From: Desulfobulbaceae bacterium BRH_c16a
GTDB lineage: Bacteria; Desulfobacterota; Desulfobulbia; Desulfobulbales; Desulfocapsaceae
Assembly: GCA_000961725.1 (NCBI GenBank)
Contig: LADS01000053.1
Coordinates: forward strand, 186,001-250,000
DNA length: 64,000 nt
Direction: 5' to 3'
The notes beneath the pieces are model-generated. The model saw only the letters and a program-made list of their open reading frames with translations, was not told where the DNA came from and did not search any database. The stretch's first letter is position 1. Every line of letters begins with the position of its first letter. This document shows, piece after piece, positions 1 through 8,073 of the stretch. The translations under genes and the position numbers were made by a program.

Positions 1-1001
1 AGGCCGAGATCACAGTAGGGTGTATCTGCGGAATACAGGGTGTCGGCCTGCTGTTCGACCCCGTAAAAAATAGCTTTGACCAGAGCTCCCTTATCAACTG
101 AGTGTTGAATGGCCTGGCGTACCGTTAAGTCGGCGGTCGGTCCACGTTTTGAGTTGATCGCCACCACACGACTGGCCAGAGGTTGGGAAATCTGCGTTAC
201 ATAGTCGGGCATCGTGGTGAAACGTTCAAACGAATCGAGACTTATCTGACCACTGCCATGACCAGCAGCACCATGGATCAAATCAATCTCGCCTGTCTCC
301 ATGGCGACTGCCCTGGTGGTCGGATCGGAAATCACCTTGACCAGCAGGTTTTTAAACTTCGGTTTGATCCCCCAGTAATTGTCGTTGCGCTCAAACAGAT
401 CGAACTCACCCTTGCGGCTCTCAACCAACATCCAGGGCCCGGTGCCCACAGCCCTTTTTATCCCTTTTGAGGTATTGCCGTCTTCCGGCATGGCTGCAGG
501 ACTCATAAAGCGGAGAGGACGAATCAGGCAAAGTTCCTGCAAGGTCGGGTAGTATGCGTTTTTCATCGTCAAGCGAAAGGTAAACTCGTCGACAGCCTCT
601 GCCTTGTCGATTTGGGCCACGAGTTCGAGCCACTTGTGCCGCGCACTGTTCATCATGACCGCTTCAAAATTTTTCTTTACCGCTTCAGCGTTAAGGGGGG
701 TGCCGTCGGAAAATGTAACGTCCTTTCGCAGTGCAAATGTATAAACTTTGCCATCTGGCGAGATGGTCCACTTTTCAGCCAACCAAGGCAGCACCTTGTT
801 GCCCTCGCCATATTTGACAAGCGACTCGTAGAGCAAAGCCTGGGCAAACATCTGATTTGGGGAATACATGTGTGGGTTCAGTTCCCCCACATTTGACGAC
901 CATGAATAGATCAGCGTGTCTTTATCGGCGAAAGCCTGAGGCACCGCCGCGAAAAGAATAATCAATAAACCAGACAGAAAGCGCAGGCAAAAACGTAACA
1001 T
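1..1001 (-). CDS. nikA: NikA-like periplasmic nickel-binding protein of an ABC importer (3' end beyond window)
   Basis: Solute-binding protein that would capture nickel (possibly as a chelate) in the periplasm for an ABC permease. The start at 1001 has a good AGGAGG site. A signal peptide of about 25 residues ends near QAFA/DKD. The mature start contains the NVGELNPHMYSPNQMFAQ block, very close to E. coli NikA, and later DPTTRAVAMETGEIDL and ISQPL blocks also match NikA rather than DppA or OppA. About 333 residues are visible against roughly 500 in the family, so the C-terminus and probably nikBCDE lie to the left. It is divergent from the His-rich gene. Oligopeptide binding is the main alternative, but the NikA-specific blocks make nickel more likely. 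Confidence 0.88.
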   Translation of the reverse strand, partial: MLRFCLRFLSGLLIILFAAVPQAFADKDTLIYSWSSNVGELNPHMYSPNQMFAQALLYESLVKYGEGNKVLPWLAEKWTISPDGKVYTFALRKDVTFSDGTPLNAEAVKKNFEAVMMNSARHKWLELVAQIDKAEAVDEFTFRLTMKNAYYPTLQELCLIRPLRFMSPAAMPEDGNTSKGIKRAVGTGPWMLVESRKGEFDLFERNDNYWGIKPKFKNLLVKVISDPTTRAVAMETGEIDLIHGAAGHGSGQISLDSFERFTTMPDYVTQISQPLASRVVAINSKRGPTADLTVRQAIQHSVDKGALVKAIFYGVEQQADTLYSADTPYCDLG

Positions 1002-1102
1002 CTGAAATTCCTCCTCAAATTTTGTTTTATAAAGCGAACTGAATTATCAATATTACTGTCCATTGACAGCTTCTCTACGCCGTCAGAAAACCATTCTTGC
1101 AA

Positions 1103-1120
1103 ATGCATCCAGGGATGCAT
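1103..1120. promoter_or_regulatory. Perfect 8-bp inverted repeat between divergent nikA and His-rich gene
   Basis: ATGCATCC-AG-GGATGCAT lies in the 176-bp divergent intergenic region. It is compact and symmetric, as expected for a dimeric regulator site, and could serve both genes. It does not match the E. coli NikR operator, and the regulator is unknown. Confidence 0.4.
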
Positions 1121-1177
1121 ATAAATTTTGCTAAGTATCTGTAGTCCTAACAATCATGACAACAAAAGAGGTGAATT

Positions 1178-1447
1178 ATGAGTGAAGGTAAGCACCACCA
1201 CGAACACGTTCATACCCACGAGCATGACCATAAGCATGAGCATAGCCACAAACATGGCTCACAAGAGCATAGCCACATGCACCATCACCATCACAAACAT
1301 CCCCATGCTTTTGAACACGAACATGATCATGTCCATCATGGTGATGATGCCGGCCATGGACATGAGCATCAGGCAGATAGCTCTTTTCCCCATGAACACG
1401 GGCATAAAGACCATGATCAAGAGGATCACAACCACAAACATTCATAA
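1178..1447 (+). CDS. Histidine-rich small protein, probable nickel-binding/storage
   Basis: An 89-residue protein of which about 36 residues are histidine, mostly in HEH, HDH, HKH and one HHHHH run; the rest is mainly Glu, Asp, Lys and Ser. No signal peptide is visible, so it is probably cytoplasmic. The composition resembles Hpn-like proteins and the His-rich tails of HypB and SlyD, which bind or buffer nickel. The start follows GAGGTG by five bases. It is divergent from nikA and followed by a hairpin. The low-complexity CAT/CAC codons leave three overlapping frames open, but only this one makes a His-rich protein with a ribosome site. Metal binding is inferred from composition and context. 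Confidence 0.75.
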   Translation: MSEGKHHHEHVHTHEHDHKHEHSHKHGSQEHSHMHHHHHKHPHAFEHEHDHVHHGDDAGHGHEHQADSSFPHEHGHKDHDQEDHNHKHS

Positions 1448-1450
1448 ATG

Positions 1451-1475
1451 AAGGGGTAGGGGAGAGCTACCCCTT
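1451..1475 (+). terminator. Hairpin after His-rich gene
   Basis: AAGGGGTAG and CTACCCCTT form a 9-bp stem with a 7-base loop just after the stop codon. There is no clear T-run, so it is a likely but not classical terminator. Confidence 0.5.
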
Positions 1476-1619
1476 CTCAGCTGGAGGGAATCGATATGGC
1501 AGTCTGATGATTTTATCCAGCAAATTTGCATTCATACCTAATCGTGCTTTTGAAGAGCTTTACCTTTTTGTGACAGGAATCTTGCTAAAGTTGTGAATAG
1601 TGCACGATGGACATTCTCT

Positions 1620-2591
1620 TTACTGCAAGCCATGATGAATACATCCCGGTGTTTCCTTTTGAAAACAGGGCATGCACAATATCTTGTCACGGCGCTCGAT
1701 ACAGCGAGTTGCAAGAACCTGTTGACCGCATATCGCGCAAATCGTATAGAGACTCGTCGATTCCTGCGGTTGTTGCTGTGTACATTGAGTCGGCTCAAGG
1801 ATGAAAAGTTCCTCTGGCGATGATGCAAATATTCGGCGAACGCGTTCGTCTATTAACTTTTGGAATGAGACAATGTCCTCCAGCAGGGCATTGTTGTTGA
1901 TGATTTTCCCCTCTAGCCTGTAAAAGGCTTCTTCATCGCCGAAGTTCATAACTTTCATACTGAATATCCAACCTTTATCCTTATTCCGGCTATAAACGGA
2001 ATAATTGTGTTTGCCGTAGTCCATGACCATGAGGCGCTGGTTACCGATGGTCACCCCCAGAAGAATCTGAATAGCATCAAGGGCGGAGGTGCTGTTTTCG
2101 GCAAGAACAGAAAAATTGTTGTCTTCGAGAATATTCTCGCCCAAAAGATGTTGGACAAATTCGCAGAACTTACTCCCAAGAGCAAGCTCTGGACAAACAT
2201 GGCCGTGAAAGTCAACCACCCGCTTTAGTGCAATATTTGCTAACATCTTTCGATCCTCCAAAAACAATCGCATTAATTCCTGGTCTTGCAAAACCCTGAA
2301 GCAAAGCACCCAGATACTGGGATCAACAAGATCACTACCGTGATAGTCTTCCGGTTGATTGTATAGATAAAATACATTCCGGTCGCCAAGCTCCACCAGG
2401 TAACCATATCCTGAGTGATCTTCGGCAATTTTGCAGCGACAGAGAATCCTGTTTACCGGGAACATTTTCCCGGCAAAGGCGAAGCCAACCGGTAGTTGCC
2501 GGTCATCGTCGCAGACGACCTCGATTTTCTGTTGAATATAATCAAGTTGCTCTAGATCGATCGACCGAAGGACTTCAGTTCGATGCATCAT
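1620..2591 (-). CDS. FmdE-domain protein with C-terminal C4 zinc finger
   Basis: A 323-residue protein. The N-terminal ~115 residues are not recognised. A central FmdE-type domain begins with DFHGHVCPELALGSKFCE, the Cys/His metal-binding signature of the formylmethanofuran dehydrogenase subunit E family. The C-terminus has a C4 zinc ribbon (CAICGQ...CMPC). In non-methanogens FmdE-domain proteins are often found near metal transport or molybdenum/nickel enzymes, with no proven role. Here the gene sits between nickel-related genes and has a possible regulatory half-site upstream like that of nikMN. Two adjacent ATGs exist and the ribosome site is weak. A role in nickel handling is inferred only from context. 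Confidence 0.7.
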   Translation of the reverse strand: MMHRTEVLRSIDLEQLDYIQQKIEVVCDDDRQLPVGFAFAGKMFPVNRILCRCKIAEDHSGYGYLVELGDRNVFYLYNQPEDYHGSDLVDPSIWVLCFRVLQDQELMRLFLEDRKMLANIALKRVVDFHGHVCPELALGSKFCEFVQHLLGENILEDNNFSVLAENSTSALDAIQILLGVTIGNQRLMVMDYGKHNYSVYSRNKDKGWIFSMKVMNFGDEEAFYRLEGKIINNNALLEDIVSFQKLIDERVRRIFASSPEELFILEPTQCTQQQPQESTSLYTICAICGQQVLATRCIERRDKILCMPCFQKETPGCIHHGLQ

Positions 2592-2721
2592 ATCTATCTA
2601 TAATTTAGGCATATGTTTAGCTTCACAACTCAGTTAAACGCTGCAGCTAGTCGATCTGCACAGGTAATATATAATATTAAATCGTGTTATTAGTCCATCT
2701 GCCAGACAAATGTCAAGAAAA

Positions 2722-2752
2722 ATAATACCAATTTTGAATTCGTGTTACTTTG
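2722..2752. promoter_or_regulatory. Degenerate copy of the nikMN palindrome upstream of the FmdE gene
   Basis: GTGTTACTTTG at 2742-2752 is identical to the right arm of the palindrome upstream of nikMN. It is preceded by a similar AT-rich 13-base spacer containing ATTTTGAA and a weaker left arm (ATAATAC against GTAACAC). This suggests the same regulator acts on both genes. Confidence 0.4.
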
Positions 2753-3385
2753 TGGGTGTCAGTCATTACCTATTTTGTCGACCATCGGAATAACAATTTT
2801 GGTATGAATAGCACCGCCAGCATGATTATGTTATAGTTTTAGTATGTTGAATATAAATATGGTGTCCAAGCATAAAAGATAATCCCGTGATTGCCGGCAT
2901 CAAAAAAGTACCGTCTTTGGCTATGTGCCTAGAGGTGGGGCTTCGGATTATTAAGGGATCAACTGACCGGGATGGGGTGAGCAGAATCTATCTCAACCCT
3001 AAAAAGAATTCTTGGCTTCTGTTTGTTGAATCAGGCGACTCTTGGTCACAGGCCTAGGCTGAAAAGAGGTTTTTCGACAACAACATTTCCCCGTACATGT
3101 TCTGAAATTAATGTTGTCACATCAAAGATATTACTTTTTGACCACATCTAGGATGAGGTTGGTGATTTTCAAAACGGTATCCCTTAACATTTGTTGAGGA
3201 GTGGGGGTAATTTACGTTTTTCTTAAATAGATAAGAAAGTCATTGAAACTATTCTCAGTTTGACTGTTCAGTGATAAAAAGCTTGGTTGTTCCGCAAAGT
3301 TATTTGCATGAATCGCTTTTTTATTTGATTTACTTACAGAGGTATACTCGAGGCAGGTAATGAATGCCAAGGAAGAGGCTCCACT
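2753..3385. other. Intergenic region without a supported gene
   Basis: An AT-rich stretch of over 600 bases between the FmdE gene and the cbiK terminator. A short plus-strand reading frame near 2890-3055 gives about 55 residues with no recognisable family and no ribosome site. A minus-strand frame at 3212-3433 runs across the terminator and looks spurious. I see no RNA gene here. Confidence 0.5.
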
Positions 3386-3431
3386 AAAAAGAAGATACCT
3401 GGAACAATATGATATTGGACCAGGTATCTTC
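3386..3431 (-). terminator. Rho-independent terminator of cbiK
   Basis: On the minus strand GAAGATACCTGG and CCAGGTATCTTC form a perfect 12-bp stem with a 17-base loop, followed by TTTTTAG. It lies 15 bases past the cbiK stop. Confidence 0.85.
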
Positions 3432-3446
3432 AACTTGGTAAGGAGT

Positions 3447-4439
3447 TTACTTGAGTGTTATCCCAGCGTCCTCGGCAGCATCAGCGGCATGATTGACAAA
3501 GATATCGGCGAAATTGTCATTTTCGCCAAGCCCTTCAGTTGCAACAATAACTTCAAATCCACTTTTCTCTAGAATAGATTTCCATGAATCATCTTCGGGG
3601 CCGGCCATGTCATTAATTGCATGATCACCGGCAACCACCATAAACGGTTTAAGGATCACCCTTTTGATCCCATACAGATTCAAGGTTTCAATAACATCTT
3701 CAATGGCAGGATATCCCTCCACATTTCCGATAGCGGTTACAACATCGGGATAAATTTTCCGCATCTTGGCCGCCAGCTCTAGATATATCCCTCCATTACC
3801 AGGAAAAAATTCATTACCATGCCCCATGTAAACCAGGCCTGCTTTTTCTTTGATCGCTAGCTTAGTATCCGGTGCCATTACTTCAGCAACCGTGTCAATA
3901 TCTTCGGCATAAGGGCGTTCTGTACCATACGTTCCCAGTGCTGGTCTTCCTAGGGCTACTTTATAAAAAGGTTTATACTTAGCCTTTTTTAAGGTGCCCA
4001 TGTTCATCAGTGCATCTACGTATGTGTGCAGGTCAAGAAATTCCTCTCCCATGGAAATATGTGTTGGCTGTATGACTATGGTGTCATAGCCATCGTTCTG
4101 TAAATCAGCAATCGTGGCAAGTGGCGTCTTTACGTGGAGGATATCTGCAGGTATTTCTGGGTGAGTTTTAATATATTCTGCATCTTCAGCCCGGTGCTGC
4201 CATTTTTTTCGGATAATATTTGAGGTAAATGCTATCCGCACTGTTGTGTCCGGATATTTGGTGATGATTTTAGAGCGGATATTGAGCAATCCTTGTAGCG
4301 CGGGCTCCACGGTGGTGCCAAACATTGCGAGAACAATGGCATTTTTATGTGTAACTTCGTAGGTACCGCTTGCTTGACAATGTGTTGTCACAGCCAGGAA
4401 CATAACGACAACCGCGAAAAAAAATGACTTCAACTTCAT
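3447..4439 (-). CDS. cbiK: Periplasmic class II chelatase, CbiK type (sirohydrochlorin cobaltochelatase)
   Basis: Inserts cobalt into sirohydrochlorin in anaerobic B12 synthesis. The start at 4439 is chosen over an upstream one because AAGGAGG lies just before it and a clean signal peptide follows (MKLKSFFFAVVVMFLAV... to QASG). This marks it as the exported form known from Desulfovibrio (CbiK-P). Likely metal-binding histidines are in QPTHISMGEEF (His127) and VYMGHGNEF (His207). The length of 330 residues fits. It sits behind a cobalamin riboswitch and ends at a strong terminator, so it is a single-gene unit. What an exported chelatase does is unsettled, and class II chelatases can also accept nickel or iron, so the adjacent nickel importer is suggestive. 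Confidence 0.88.
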   Translation of the reverse strand: MKLKSFFFAVVVMFLAVTTHCQASGTYEVTHKNAIVLAMFGTTVEPALQGLLNIRSKIITKYPDTTVRIAFTSNIIRKKWQHRAEDAEYIKTHPEIPADILHVKTPLATIADLQNDGYDTIVIQPTHISMGEEFLDLHTYVDALMNMGTLKKAKYKPFYKVALGRPALGTYGTERPYAEDIDTVAEVMAPDTKLAIKEKAGLVYMGHGNEFFPGNGGIYLELAAKMRKIYPDVVTAIGNVEGYPAIEDVIETLNLYGIKRVILKPFMVVAGDHAINDMAGPEDDSWKSILEKSGFEVIVATEGLGENDNFADIFVNHAADAAEDAGITLK

Positions 4440-4547
4440 AATAACCTCCTTCTTTTCACGGTCTGGAAAACAAAAATCCCAGACCAATTAAATAATTGAT
4501 CCAGGATATCCCTATCGTCTCCCAGATTACACGTTGTCCGTTTCTTT

Positions 4548-4740
4548 TCCGTAGAACACGAACAGAAATCCAGGTAGGTCTTCTGACTCTCGGATCTTTC
4601 TCCTTCCACACCTTCCCATTCAAAAAAGAACAGTGGCTTTACCGTGGAATTCGTCCCCGATTACAGCGGCGGGCCCGTCCCGGATTTACACCGGGTTCCC
4701 TTTTCAGCTTGTTAGCAAGCACCTGAAAGTATCAGGAATA
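4548..4740 (-). promoter_or_regulatory. Cobalamin riboswitch upstream of cbiK
   Basis: Read on the minus strand it contains the conserved blocks CAGGTGC, GGGAACCCGGTG, AAATCCGGGACGG, CCCGCCGCTGTAA, then GCCACTG and GTCAGAAGACCTACC. These are the hallmark elements of the B12 riboswitch, ending in the variant B12 box. It lies in the cbiK leader and would lower expression when adenosylcobalamin is present. The exact ends are approximate. Confidence 0.93.
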
Positions 4741-4882
4741 TATACAAAGAGATAACGTAACGTCAACATGTTAATTGATCTCAAGCGTTAGGCTTCTGGC
4801 CCACGATTATTGACGAAAAGAACCGAAGAAGGGTTTTTGTGGATACAACCTTTTGTGTTGACACACGAATTTGAGTTTTGTA

Positions 4883-4925
4883 ACATCAAAGTAACACTAT
4901 TTTGAAGTTAGTGTTACTTTGATGT
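4883..4925. promoter_or_regulatory. 17-bp perfect palindrome upstream of nikMN, candidate nickel-regulator operator
   Basis: ACATCAAAGTAACACTA and its exact reverse complement are separated by 9 bases. Inside are the half-sites GTAACAC and GTGTTAC, 13 bases apart. From memory, the NikR motif predicted for Deltaproteobacteria uses the same two words at 13-14 base spacing, though I recall the opposite orientation. It lies about 70 bases upstream of the nikMN start and has no T-run, so an operator fits better than a terminator. Confidence 0.65.
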
Positions 4926-4994
4926 TTAGCTAATTTTTCTATAAGAAGAAGTATATCAAATCATGGTCACTTTATTATCAGGAGGGACAACCAA

Positions 4995-6029
4995 ATGCAT
5001 ATGGCCGACGCACTTTTATCACCTGCAGTAGGTGGCACCATGTGGGTAGCAACAGCTGGAACAATTTTCTATTGCTCCAAAAAAGTCAAACAAGATCTTG
5101 ATGACCGTAAAATTCCTCTAATGGGGGTTCTTGGTGCTTTCATCTTTGCTGCCCAGATGATTAATTTCACCATTCCTGCAACGGGTTCCTCCGGCCACTT
5201 GGGCGGAGGTTTGCTCCTCGCTATTTTACTTGGCCCGTATGCTGCATTTTTGACGATAGCTTCAGTACTGGTGGTGCAGGCATTGTTTTTTGCGGATGGT
5301 GGTTTGTTGGCGTTGGGCTGTAATATCTTCAACCTTGGTGTATTCCCATGTTTTATTGCATATCCATTTGTTTATAAACCGATTGCCGGAACAAATCCGA
5401 CACCACTGAGAATTGGCATTGGGGCAACGCTTGGAGCAATCATTGGCCTGCAGCTAGGGGCGGCAGGAGTTGTTTTGCAGACGGTTGCTTCTGGTATTTC
5501 AGAACTGCCATTGAGTGCATTTATTTCTGTGATGCTTCCGATACATCTTGCAATTGGTCTTGTGGAGGGCCTTGTTACTGCCGCCGTGGTCTCTTTTATC
5601 TGGAAGTCGCGGCCCGAATTGCTTGAGCTGACGGCTGCCGCTCGACCTTTAGGAGACATATCGCTAACAAAAGTTATCGCCGCTCTTGGAGTAGTCACAG
5701 TTATCACAGGGGGGGCTCTTTCCTGGTTTGCATCTTCCTCTCCTGATGGGTTGGAATGGTCGATGTTTAAAGTTTCAGGCCATGAAGAACTGGAAGCACC
5801 GGAAAAAGGGATACATCATACCCTTGCTGTTTTGCAGGAGAAAACATCCTTCTTACCCGATTACAGCTTCAAAGCAGGTGAGCCTGAGGCCGAAGGCTTG
5901 GCGGAAACTGCGTCTTGGCCGGCCGTTGACAGTGGCACGACAACTTCCGGGCTGGTAGGAGGTTTGATGACTCTAGCCCTTGCCCTATCGATAGGTCTTC
6001 TCTTTAGAAAACGCAGCAAGACAGCTTGA
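4995..6029 (+). CDS. nikMN: Fused NikM-NikN nickel/cobalt ECF-type substrate-binding membrane protein
   Basis: Substrate-capture component of a CbiMNQO/NikMNQO importer. The N-terminus MHMADALLSP carries the short Met-His-Met end in which the His is a known metal ligand of CbiM/NikM. About six membrane segments follow in the first 200 residues. The C-terminal part has a NikN-like module: a membrane segment, an exported loop starting SPDGLEWSMF (the PDGLE signature) and a last membrane helix with an RKRSK anchor. GGAGGG precedes the start. The gene is followed by an intergenic terminator, then cbiQ and cbiO. Nickel is preferred over cobalt because there is no riboswitch on this side and because of the palindrome and neighbours, but specificity is not proven. 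Confidence 0.85.
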   Translation: MHMADALLSPAVGGTMWVATAGTIFYCSKKVKQDLDDRKIPLMGVLGAFIFAAQMINFTIPATGSSGHLGGGLLLAILLGPYAAFLTIASVLVVQALFFADGGLLALGCNIFNLGVFPCFIAYPFVYKPIAGTNPTPLRIGIGATLGAIIGLQLGAAGVVLQTVASGISELPLSAFISVMLPIHLAIGLVEGLVTAAVVSFIWKSRPELLELTAAARPLGDISLTKVIAALGVVTVITGGALSWFASSSPDGLEWSMFKVSGHEELEAPEKGIHHTLAVLQEKTSFLPDYSFKAGEPEAEGLAETASWPAVDSGTTTSGLVGGLMTLALALSIGLLFRKRSKTA

Positions 6030-6041
6030 TATGCGCCTTTC

Positions 6042-6080
6042 AAATGGTAGGGGAGACGAATGACTCTCCTACCATTTTTT
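6042..6080 (+). terminator. Internal terminator between nikMN and cbiQ
   Basis: AAATGGTAGG...GAG and CTC...CCTACCATTT form a long stem followed by six T's. It lies inside the transport operon, so it probably sets a higher level of nikMN than of cbiQO. Confidence 0.8.
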
Positions 6081-6111
6081 ATGCATGAGATTGAAACAGA
6101 GAAAAACAGGC

Positions 6112-6921
6112 ATGGCTAAAATTGATACCGCATTTTTTGATCTCAGCAAATTAGAGGAGATGGCGAACAATGACACGGTCATTCACCGAATTGATCCACG
6201 GATAAAAGTTTTAGTTGCCTCGATATTTGTTTTGTGCGTTGTTTCATTCCATAAATACACAATTTCCGCTATCTTACCTTTTGGTCTTTTTCTTATCATT
6301 GTGATGGGATTGGCAGAAATTCCGGCTTTTTTTCTGTTGAAAAAAATAGTACTGGTTTCACCTTTTGCTATCATGGTCGGAATCTTTAACCCCTTATTCG
6401 ATCAGCAACCGATTATGGTTTTGGGAGCAATTACCATAACAGGTGGATGTGTTTCCTTTGTGTCTATCTTGTTGCGTTTTGGTCTCTGTGTCGGTGCAGT
6501 GTTCGTTTTGATAGCTTCTACAGGTTTTAATACAATCTGTTTGGCCATGGTTAAGCTCGGGATGCCAAAGATCTTTGCAGTACAATTGCTGATGCTTTAC
6601 CGCTATATCTTTGTTTTGATCGAGGAAGGGCTGCGTATGTACCAGGCTATGACCCTCCGCACTTTTCATGGACGAGCTATAGCTATGAAAACCTATATGC
6701 ATCTGGCTGGTCAGCTACTACTAAGAACTCTTGATAGAGCTCAACGGATTCACCTGGCTATGCTTTGCCGCGGATTTGATGGAAATATCAGGATTCGTCA
6801 GTCATTAGGAATGGCCAGGATAGACCTTTTTTTTCTTGCAGTATCTTTTGCAATTCTTCTACTTATGCGCTGCTATAATATCCCTGCGATGTTTGGGCGG
6901 TTGATTTCTGGAATAACATAA
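6112..6921 (+). CDS. cbiQ: CbiQ/NikQ energy-coupling transmembrane protein
   Basis: T component that links the ATPase to NikMN. About 269 residues with five or so membrane segments; the IDPRIKVLV opening and the MxLRxF-type cytoplasmic motif (AMTLRTFHGR) and LCRGFDG are typical of CbiQ. The start at 6112 is preferred to 6085, which lies in the terminator tail with no ribosome site. Its stop overlaps the cbiO start by one base, so the two are translationally coupled. Confidence 0.85.
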   Translation: MAKIDTAFFDLSKLEEMANNDTVIHRIDPRIKVLVASIFVLCVVSFHKYTISAILPFGLFLIIVMGLAEIPAFFLLKKIVLVSPFAIMVGIFNPLFDQQPIMVLGAITITGGCVSFVSILLRFGLCVGAVFVLIASTGFNTICLAMVKLGMPKIFAVQLLMLYRYIFVLIEEGLRMYQAMTLRTFHGRAIAMKTYMHLAGQLLLRTLDRAQRIHLAMLCRGFDGNIRIRQSLGMARIDLFFLAVSFAILLLMRCYNIPAMFGRLISGIT

Positions 6922-7682
6922 TGAGCCATCACATCGTTGAAGTCCATAATCTCAGCTATACCTATGCAGATGGCACAAATGCTGTAGACGATATCTCATT
7001 TCGTATTCACCATGGTGAATCGGTAGCCGTCGTTGGGGCCAATGGTGCAGGGAAGTCGACCTTGCTATTGCACCTGAATGGATATCTGACTCCCCAGAAC
7101 GGTAAGGTAAGAATAGGCGATTTTCCGCTGACTCAAAAAACAATTAAGGACATTCGAAAAACAGTGGGAATGGTTTTTCAAAATTCTGACGACCAGCTCT
7201 TTATGCCGACTGTCTACGATGATGTCGCCTTTGGCCCTCTGAATTTGGGGCTGCCAGCAGAAGAAGTAGAACAACGAGTTCTAGAAGCGCTTTCCAGAAC
7301 AAATGCCGAACATCTCAAGGACCGTCCGCCATACAAGCTCTCTGGTGGAGAAAAACGAGCGGTAGCTATTGCAACTGTTCTTGCTATGAGTCCAGATATT
7401 CTTGTTATGGATGAACCAACCTCAAACCTCGACCCCAGAGCTCGCCGCTCTCTTATTGACCTTTTAGCTGGTTTTCATCATACCAAGATCATCGCTACTC
7501 ATGATCTCGATATGGTCCTTGACCTCTGCGAGCGCACCATCGTTATCCTGGATGGTAAAATAATGGCCGATGGTCCAACCTTGGAAATTTTTCAGAACAC
7601 GGACCTTTTGGTTACCTGCCACCTTGAAAAACCTCTCCGAATGCAGCCTTGTCCAGTATTAAAACCTAAAGTACTCAAATAA
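6921..7682 (+). CDS. cbiO: CbiO/NikO ATPase of the nickel/cobalt ECF importer
   Basis: A 253-residue ABC ATPase that powers import. Walker A is GANGAGKST near residue 39, the signature is LSGGEKRAVAIA, Walker B is ILVMDEPTSNLD, and the switch His is in IATHDLDMV. The Q-loop region NSDDQLFMPTVYDDVAFGP is characteristic of CbiO and related ECF ATPases. It closes the operon. Confidence 0.88.
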   Translation: MSHHIVEVHNLSYTYADGTNAVDDISFRIHHGESVAVVGANGAGKSTLLLHLNGYLTPQNGKVRIGDFPLTQKTIKDIRKTVGMVFQNSDDQLFMPTVYDDVAFGPLNLGLPAEEVEQRVLEALSRTNAEHLKDRPPYKLSGGEKRAVAIATVLAMSPDILVMDEPTSNLDPRARRSLIDLLAGFHHTKIIATHDLDMVLDLCERTIVILDGKIMADGPTLEIFQNTDLLVTCHLEKPLRMQPCPVLKPKVLK

Positions 7683-7709
7683 ATCCGCGTGCCACAAAAA
7701 AGTATCTGG

Positions 7710-7731
7710 CTTTAACCTTCCTTTAATCCTG
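7710..7731. promoter_or_regulatory. Tandem 11-bp CTTTAA repeats, candidate response-regulator box
   Basis: CTTTAACCTTC is followed directly by CTTTAATCCTG, giving two CTTTAA words exactly 11 bp apart. OmpR/PhoB-type regulators of the PmrA/QseB group bind direct repeats of this layout. It lies about 340 bases upstream of an operon encoding such a regulator, in an otherwise gene-free stretch (7683-8073), so autoregulation is plausible but the distance is long. Confidence 0.4.
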
Positions 7732-8073
7732 CCCTTGTTATTTTAAAATCAAAGATGGATCAAGGTTTGCGGATCTGAACATTGACTTTGCATCTACATT
7801 CTTTTGCTATTCTTTCTATTTTTTTGCATTGGCTTGAACTGGCTTTGATTTATTTTCCACCATCGGTGTCAGACTCATACTCGCCGGCAGGTTGTTATCT
7901 GCGCCAACCAAAAAAGTTATTGGGTACGAGACGAGAAGTCTAGAGAACGGGAGTGAGAAGTAGCATCATGACGATGATTAATGCCCTACCGAGGCAGAGA
8001 GGGGAAGTGCAGGAAATAAAAAGAATGTTTTTCGAAAGAGCGGCTCTTATTGTTAAATCTCTTGGAGGCGATT

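Noticed and set aside
1182..1451. Alternative open frames across the His-rich gene on both strands
   Set aside because: They result from the repeated CAY-rich codons; only the 1178 frame has a ribosome site and a meaningful composition.
3212..3433. 73-codon minus-strand frame
   Set aside because: It runs through the cbiK terminator and has no supporting features.
4995..7682. Cobalt rather than nickel importer
   Set aside because: Not excluded, but the riboswitch faces cbiK only and the palindrome and neighbours favour nickel.
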